Source: Verrucomicrobiota bacterium (GTDB taxonomy: Bacteria; Verrucomicrobiota; Verrucomicrobiia; Chthoniobacterales; UBA10450). Taken from it: a DNA stretch of 9,385 bases. The position numbers and the translations under genes are program-made. The stretch lies in NCBI GenBank assembly GCA_003219115.1, contig QHPN01000050.1:2960-12344 (forward strand), given 5' to 3'. The notes beneath the pieces are model-generated. The model had not been told where the DNA came from. It saw nothing but the letters and a program-made list of their open reading frames with translations, and ran no database searches. Of the stretch, positions 6,767-9,385 are shown piece after piece (position 1 is the stretch's first letter; every line of letters begins with the position of its first letter).

Positions 6767-7686
6767 TGACGAATTCGCATACGCCGGCATGGGCGAATAA
6801 ACGTTTCCTGGGTTGGTGTATTTACCTTGTCGTCCTGTGTGCCGCGTTCGCTCTGCCGTTGCGCGAATTTGCAACTTATACCGCTCACCGTGACGTGCAT
6901 TCGTACGTCTTGCTCATCCCATTCGTTACCGCCTATCTCATATACATCCGATGGCAACACCTCTCGAATAAGTTGACGACCTCTTGGGGACCTGCGGCGG
7001 TGTTGGCGGCACTAGGGGTCGGCGCGCTCTCCGCCAGCCAGCACTTTACCAACTTGGAGCGAAATGATCATATGACTCTCGTTGCTCTCTCGTTTGTCTG
7101 TTTTGCGATCACCGGCGCCTTTCTTTTTCTCGGCACGAAATGGGCGCGCTCGGCGATGTTTCCACTCTTTTTTCTCGCGTTCTTCATCCCGTTGCCGGCC
7201 ATCGCCGTTGATACCTTGGAAGAAGCCTCCAAACAGGCTTCCGCAGAAGTAGCCAGTTGGTTATTTCTCATCACCGGAACTCCGTTTCTGCGAACCGAAA
7301 CGACGTTTCAGCTTCCGGGAATTACTATCGCAGTGGCAAAGGAATGTAGCGGTATACGATCAACCTTAGTTTTGATAATCACCAGCCTGCTGGCAGCAAA
7401 CATGTTCCTCCGTGCAACATGGCGACGAGCGCTGTTGGTGGCAGCAGTGATTCCGTTAGGTCTTTTGCGAAATGCGGTGCGCATCTTAGTGATCTCACTG
7501 CTTTGCGTGTACATTGGGCCCCACATGATCCACAGCGTGGTTCATCGCCGCGGTGGTCCCTTCTTTTTTGCGTTGTCGTTAATTCCACTTTTCGCGATAT
7601 TATGGTTGCTCCGGCGACAGGAGATCAAACAACAGTATCGCCTGGGCGACCAAGACGCAGTGTGCGCTGATCGTGTCAAAAGATAG
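6766..7686 (+). CDS. xrtC: Exosortase, probably XrtC type (VPDSG-CTERM-specific)
   Basis: Integral-membrane cysteine transpeptidase-like enzyme that recognises PEP-CTERM-type tails and releases or transfers exported proteins at the cell surface. The 306-residue protein is strongly hydrophobic, with about eight likely membrane segments. The catalytic signature is complete: VAKECSGIRS (Cys194), LLRNAVRI (Arg239) and VVHRRGG (His260), in the order and setting of EpsH/exosortases. HRDVHSYVLLIPFVTAYLIY near the N-terminus matches the family pattern following the first helix. ATG 6766 was chosen because it overlaps the leader stop; GTG 6763 is the alternative. The tail after the last helix (RRQEIKQQYRLGDQDAV) is polar and probably cytoplasmic. 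The C type is inferred from the PDSG-tailed substrate next door and from the likely phylum, not from type-specific residues. No EpsI-type partner is intact downstream. Confidence 0.9.
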   Translation: MTNSHTPAWANKRFLGWCIYLVVLCAAFALPLREFATYTAHRDVHSYVLLIPFVTAYLIYIRWQHLSNKLTTSWGPAAVLAALGVGALSASQHFTNLERNDHMTLVALSFVCFAITGAFLFLGTKWARSAMFPLFFLAFFIPLPAIAVDTLEEASKQASAEVASWLFLITGTPFLRTETTFQLPGITIAVAKECSGIRSTLVLIITSLLAANMFLRATWRRALLVAAVIPLGLLRNAVRILVISLLCVYIGPHMIHSVVHRRGGPFFFALSLIPLFAILWLLRRQEIKQQYRLGDQDAVCADRVKR

Positions 7687-7705
7687 CAAAAGCAGCAGCG
7701 TGTAG

Positions 7706-7924
7706 CGGGGGCCCTGGCAAGTCCAACCAGCGGCGACGTCAAATGACGCACCTATTTGGCCCGGTGGAACTTCTTCGAAGATTAGCTTTGAGGAAGCGAG
7801 TGCTGGCTTTGTAATTTCCACCTCCTGCACGTTCCTGCCGGCGACTGCTTCGGTCTTTTTCAGGCAAGTTCAGGCGCATTTGGTCGCCTGCGGTGACGAC
7901 AGGCGGGACATGTGGCCGTTATGA
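7706..7924 (+). pseudogene. Start-less open frame after exosortase, possible gene debris
   Basis: Seventy-two sense codons run from just after a TAG (7703-7705) to TGA 7922-7924 with no ATG, GTG or TTG near the beginning. The encoded stretch includes PWQVQPAATSNDAPIWPGG and ends GDDRRDMWPL. Exosortase genes are often followed by an EpsI-like partner gene, so this could be a remnant of one, but I see no firm motif to prove it. Chance openness in GC-moderate DNA is possible. Confidence 0.15.
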
Positions 7925-8079
7925 TAAATCGAATAATATATGATACTTATAACGACGTTCGCGTAATTAGGTCGGATACGTTTACGAAAATCGACCGGGC
8001 CCATTTGTACCAACGTAATAGCCATTCCAGCAATGACTTATCGCTCACTGTTCTTCGCAGCCCTCGGGGCCGATGTCGG

Positions 8080-8104
8080 AATTCCTGACAATTTCGTCAG
8101 AATT
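8080..8104. promoter_or_regulatory. Dyad, candidate enhancer-binding-protein site
   Basis: AATTCCTGAC (8080-8089), six bases, then GTCAGAATT (8096-8104): an inverted repeat of nine pairs with one extra C in the left arm. Its centre is about 148 bases upstream of the start predicted from the sigma-54 promoter, the usual distance for an upstream activator site. It is not followed by a T-run, so it is unlikely to be a terminator. Function is inferred from symmetry and position only. Confidence 0.35.
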
Positions 8105-8213
8105 GGCATGCATCGCTTTTCCGTGATCTAAAAAAATTCTTCTCCCGTAAGGTACCAGCTATCAGGCGGTTCAGCGAGCTCAAGGCCGCGCGATTTTGCT
8201 GGCAGAAGCGTAA

Positions 8214-8229
8214 TGGCAAGGGAGATGCT
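8214..8229 (+). promoter_or_regulatory. Sigma-54 (-24/-12) promoter for the PDSG-CTERM gene
   Basis: TGGCAAG-GGAG-ATGCT matches the RpoN consensus TGGCACG-N4-TTGCW at all but two positions (C to A and T to A). The invariant GG (8215-8216) and GC (8227-8228) are separated by exactly 10 bases. Transcription would begin near 8240, giving a leader of about 33 bases before ATG 8273. PEP-CTERM genes in floc-forming proteobacteria are known to be controlled by RpoN with the PrsK/PrsR system, so such a promoter is reasonable here. Confidence 0.6.
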
Positions 8230-8272
8230 ATTGGCCAGTCTGGAACTTCGCAACTATTAAAAAACCGAGAAT

Positions 8273-8746
8273 ATGAAAGCATTAAAATACTTACTTGTAA
8301 TCGTAGCCCTAACCGGGGCGCTTGCCATTTCAGCCAAGGCAGACCTGATGTTTTTAGGCGCCGTCCCGTTTGGCCCTAATAACAACCCCGACACCAACCA
8401 GTCCGCGCTCGAAGCCTTCCTCGGCCATCCCGTGGGCGCGCTAATTGATGATTTCGCCAAAAGCGAGCTCAGTGGACCAGTTGACGTTACCCCAGGTGAA
8501 TTCTTCGTTGTCCATTACGGCAAGGGCAAAGGTGGAAGTGCCAAAGGTGGTAGCTTCGAATTTTTCCAGGTTGTTAATGGCGAAACCAGCGTGACATTTC
8601 CGCAGTTTAATGATCCTTACGGTCATGGTGGCATCTCGTCAGCTCGCGGGTTCGCCGGAGAAGCGCCTGACAGTGGCGCGACCGTAATGTTGCTCGGCGG
8701 GGCCCTGGCAGGTCTGGGCTTGGTGCGACACTACCTGAAGCGATAA
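8273..8746 (+). CDS. Secreted PDSG-CTERM (VPDSG-like) sorted protein
   Basis: Small exported protein of 157 residues, likely processed by the exosortase. MKALKYLLVIVALTGALAISAKA is a signal peptide with probable cleavage AKA|D after residue 23. The mature part holds FFVVHYGKGKGGSAKGGSFEFFQV (77-100), a Gly/Lys-rich segment between beta-like strands. The C-terminus has the three-part sorting signal: APDSG (131-135, Ala where VPDSG has Val), a hydrophobic segment ATVMLLGGALAGLGLV (136-151) and the basic tail RHYLKR. ATG 8273 fits the signal peptide and has only a weak Shine-Dalgarno (CCGAGA). The gene stands as a single unit with a sigma-54 promoter upstream and a strong terminator downstream. 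Its role is presumably extracellular matrix or surface; no enzymatic motif is seen, and the residues between signal and tail match no family I can name. Confidence 0.88.
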   Translation: MKALKYLLVIVALTGALAISAKADLMFLGAVPFGPNNNPDTNQSALEAFLGHPVGALIDDFAKSELSGPVDVTPGEFFVVHYGKGKGGSAKGGSFEFFQVVNGETSVTFPQFNDPYGHGGISSARGFAGEAPDSGATVMLLGGALAGLGLVRHYLKR

Positions 8747-8773
8747 TTTTTCATCACGTTCCTGCATCATGAT

Positions 8774-8807
8774 ACGCGGCGAGAGTTTCTCTCGCCGCGT
8801 TTTTTTT
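8774..8807 (+). terminator. Rho-independent terminator
   Basis: CGCGGCGAGAG (8775-8785), loop TTT (8786-8788) and CTCTCGCCGCG (8789-8799) form a perfect 11-pair stem, extended by A8774-T8800, followed by eight T residues (8800-8807). It lies 28 bases after the PDSG-CTERM gene stop and ends that transcript. Confidence 0.93.
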
Positions 8808-9385
8808 GTGCGAATAACTTGGACCGGCCGCTCCGCGAACGATTGCCAGATAAGGTCTTCAAGCTCAAACCGACCAGGTAAGCAAAGCCCACAAACCACA
8901 CACTAACAAAACGAAACTAAGAATTAAAAAAGTGTCGCGGAATTCGCGAGATCCGTGGGCGAGCCAAAGCTCGGCTCGCTCGTCGTTTCATTTGTACGAC
9001 GCAGGGTGCTGACGATGCGATTGAGCTTTTGCACCAACGTTGACAATCAGCGGCGGTGCTTGACCACGTATGTGCTTAGCGTCGATTGCCCCGACGCCGG
9101 AGCGAACGCCAACCGCTAAAGCGGTCGTGATAGCGCACTCCGCCATACACCTCGCTGAAGCGAGGTGTTAATTGAAATGGGACATGACGTGGCAACGCTA
9201 AACACGTCCTTGACCGCCGTTTTGCCTAAGTCGGCTGGTCTTGAGCCGGACTGGCATTGAAACAGCCGCTCCTTTTGTGCGACGTGTGGCGGCTGGCGCC
9301 ATGCCCGGGAGCAAGTGTCGGTTAATAAAGAAGCAAAACCCCCTGTAAGTTCGCTTGCCAGTGGGCCATCTCTCGGATACTTAGT
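8808..9385. other. 578-base region without supported genes; hairpin-rich
   Basis: All frames are short; the longest noted is 34 codons from ATG 9015, with no recognisable family. Inverted repeats include GCGAGCC/GGCTCGC around 8959-8980, the two CGCTRAAGCG hairpins at 9112-9168, ACGTG/CACGT near 9186-9208, and CAGCCGC (9263-9269) with GCGGCTG (9289-9295). None is followed by a T-run. A new locus probably begins beyond the window. Confidence 0.5.
9112..9168. repeat. Two hairpins sharing the core CGCTRAAGCG
   Basis: ACCGC-TAAA-GCGGT (9112-9125) and ACACCTCGC-TGAA-GCGAGGTGT (9147-9168) are both perfect hairpins with four-base loops. They share the central ten bases CGCT[A/G]AAGCG, but the outer stem sequences differ while remaining paired. 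This looks like a dispersed palindromic element family rather than terminators, as no T-run follows. Copies elsewhere in the genome cannot be judged from here. Confidence 0.45.

Larger units (their letters stand above)
7687..8272. other. 586-base intergenic region without an intact gene
   Basis: No convincing gene is visible. A start-less open frame runs 7706-7924 (72 codons after a TAG), possibly gene debris. A 32-codon ORF (ATG 8033 to TAA 8131) has no recognised family. Structures seen are CGTCA-aa-TGACG at 7737-7748; CAGGCG (7871-7876), CGCCTG (7885-7890) and CAGGCG (7900-7905), which could form alternative hairpins; an AT-rich tract at about 7919-7952 flanked by CGTTAT and ATAACG; a dyad at 8080-8104; and a sigma-54 promoter at 8214-8229. 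No factor-independent terminator was found after the exosortase gene. Confidence 0.5.

Noticed and set aside
8103..8132. TTGGCATGCATCGC as a second sigma-54 promoter near 8105
   Set aside because: GG and GC are separated by 8 bases, not 10.
8231..8260. Sigma-70 promoter TTGGCC-18-TATTAA before the PDSG-CTERM gene
   Set aside because: The -35 and -10 matches are modest and the leader would be only a few bases; the sigma-54 site fits better.
8808..9385. CRISPR array or tRNA in the downstream hairpin-rich region
   Set aside because: No regularly spaced direct repeats and no cloverleaf or CCA-type tRNA pattern were seen.

Overview
The window looks like an exopolysaccharide (EPS) or surface-decoration locus from a bacterium of the Verrucomicrobia (soil Chthoniobacter/Udaeobacter type). 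The best clue is an exosortase next to a small secreted protein ending in a PDSG-type sorting tail (APDSG, a one-residue variant of VPDSG-CTERM, the class paired with exosortase C). Moderate GC content and weak Shine-Dalgarno sites fit this. The assignment is inference, as no rRNA or marker gene is present. All recognisable genes are on the + strand.

Layout. Positions 1-899: 3' part of a sulfotransferase gene cut by the window edge, visibly more AT-rich than its neighbours. 1045-2950: an FkbH-family glyceryl-S-ACP synthase split into two frames by one extra base, exactly at the catalytic HAD motif. 2940-3188 and 3215-3502: two stand-alone acyl carrier proteins. 3527-4480: a FabH-like (KAS III) condensing or acyl-transferring enzyme. 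4481-4755: no intact gene, but a possible remnant of an acyl-AMP ligase C-terminus. 4756-5271: a left-handed beta-helix O-acyltransferase. 5402-6688: a WbpA/UDP-sugar 6-dehydrogenase. 6766-7686: an exosortase, preceded by a 13-codon leader ORF overlapping its start. 7687-8272: a 586-base gap with a good sigma-54 promoter, an upstream dyad and possible gene debris. 8273-8746: the exosortase substrate candidate, followed by a textbook terminator at 8774-8807. 8808-9385: no supported gene; several hairpins.

How it may work together. The dehydrogenase makes a UDP-uronic acid for a polysaccharide. The sulfotransferase and beta-helix acyltransferase would decorate glycan or lipid. FkbH, the ACPs and the FabH-like enzyme form a cassette otherwise known from tetronate and glyceryl-ACP natural-product pathways: FkbH loads a glyceryl unit from 1,3-bisphosphoglycerate onto an ACP, and the FabH-like enzyme joins an acyl group. 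The exosortase processes PDSG-tailed proteins for the same envelope or matrix. The most notable points are this ACP-glyceryl cassette inside an EPS/exosortase locus, the FkbH frameshift at a CCT-TGA-C site, and the sigma-54 promoter plus upstream dyad before the sorted protein gene.
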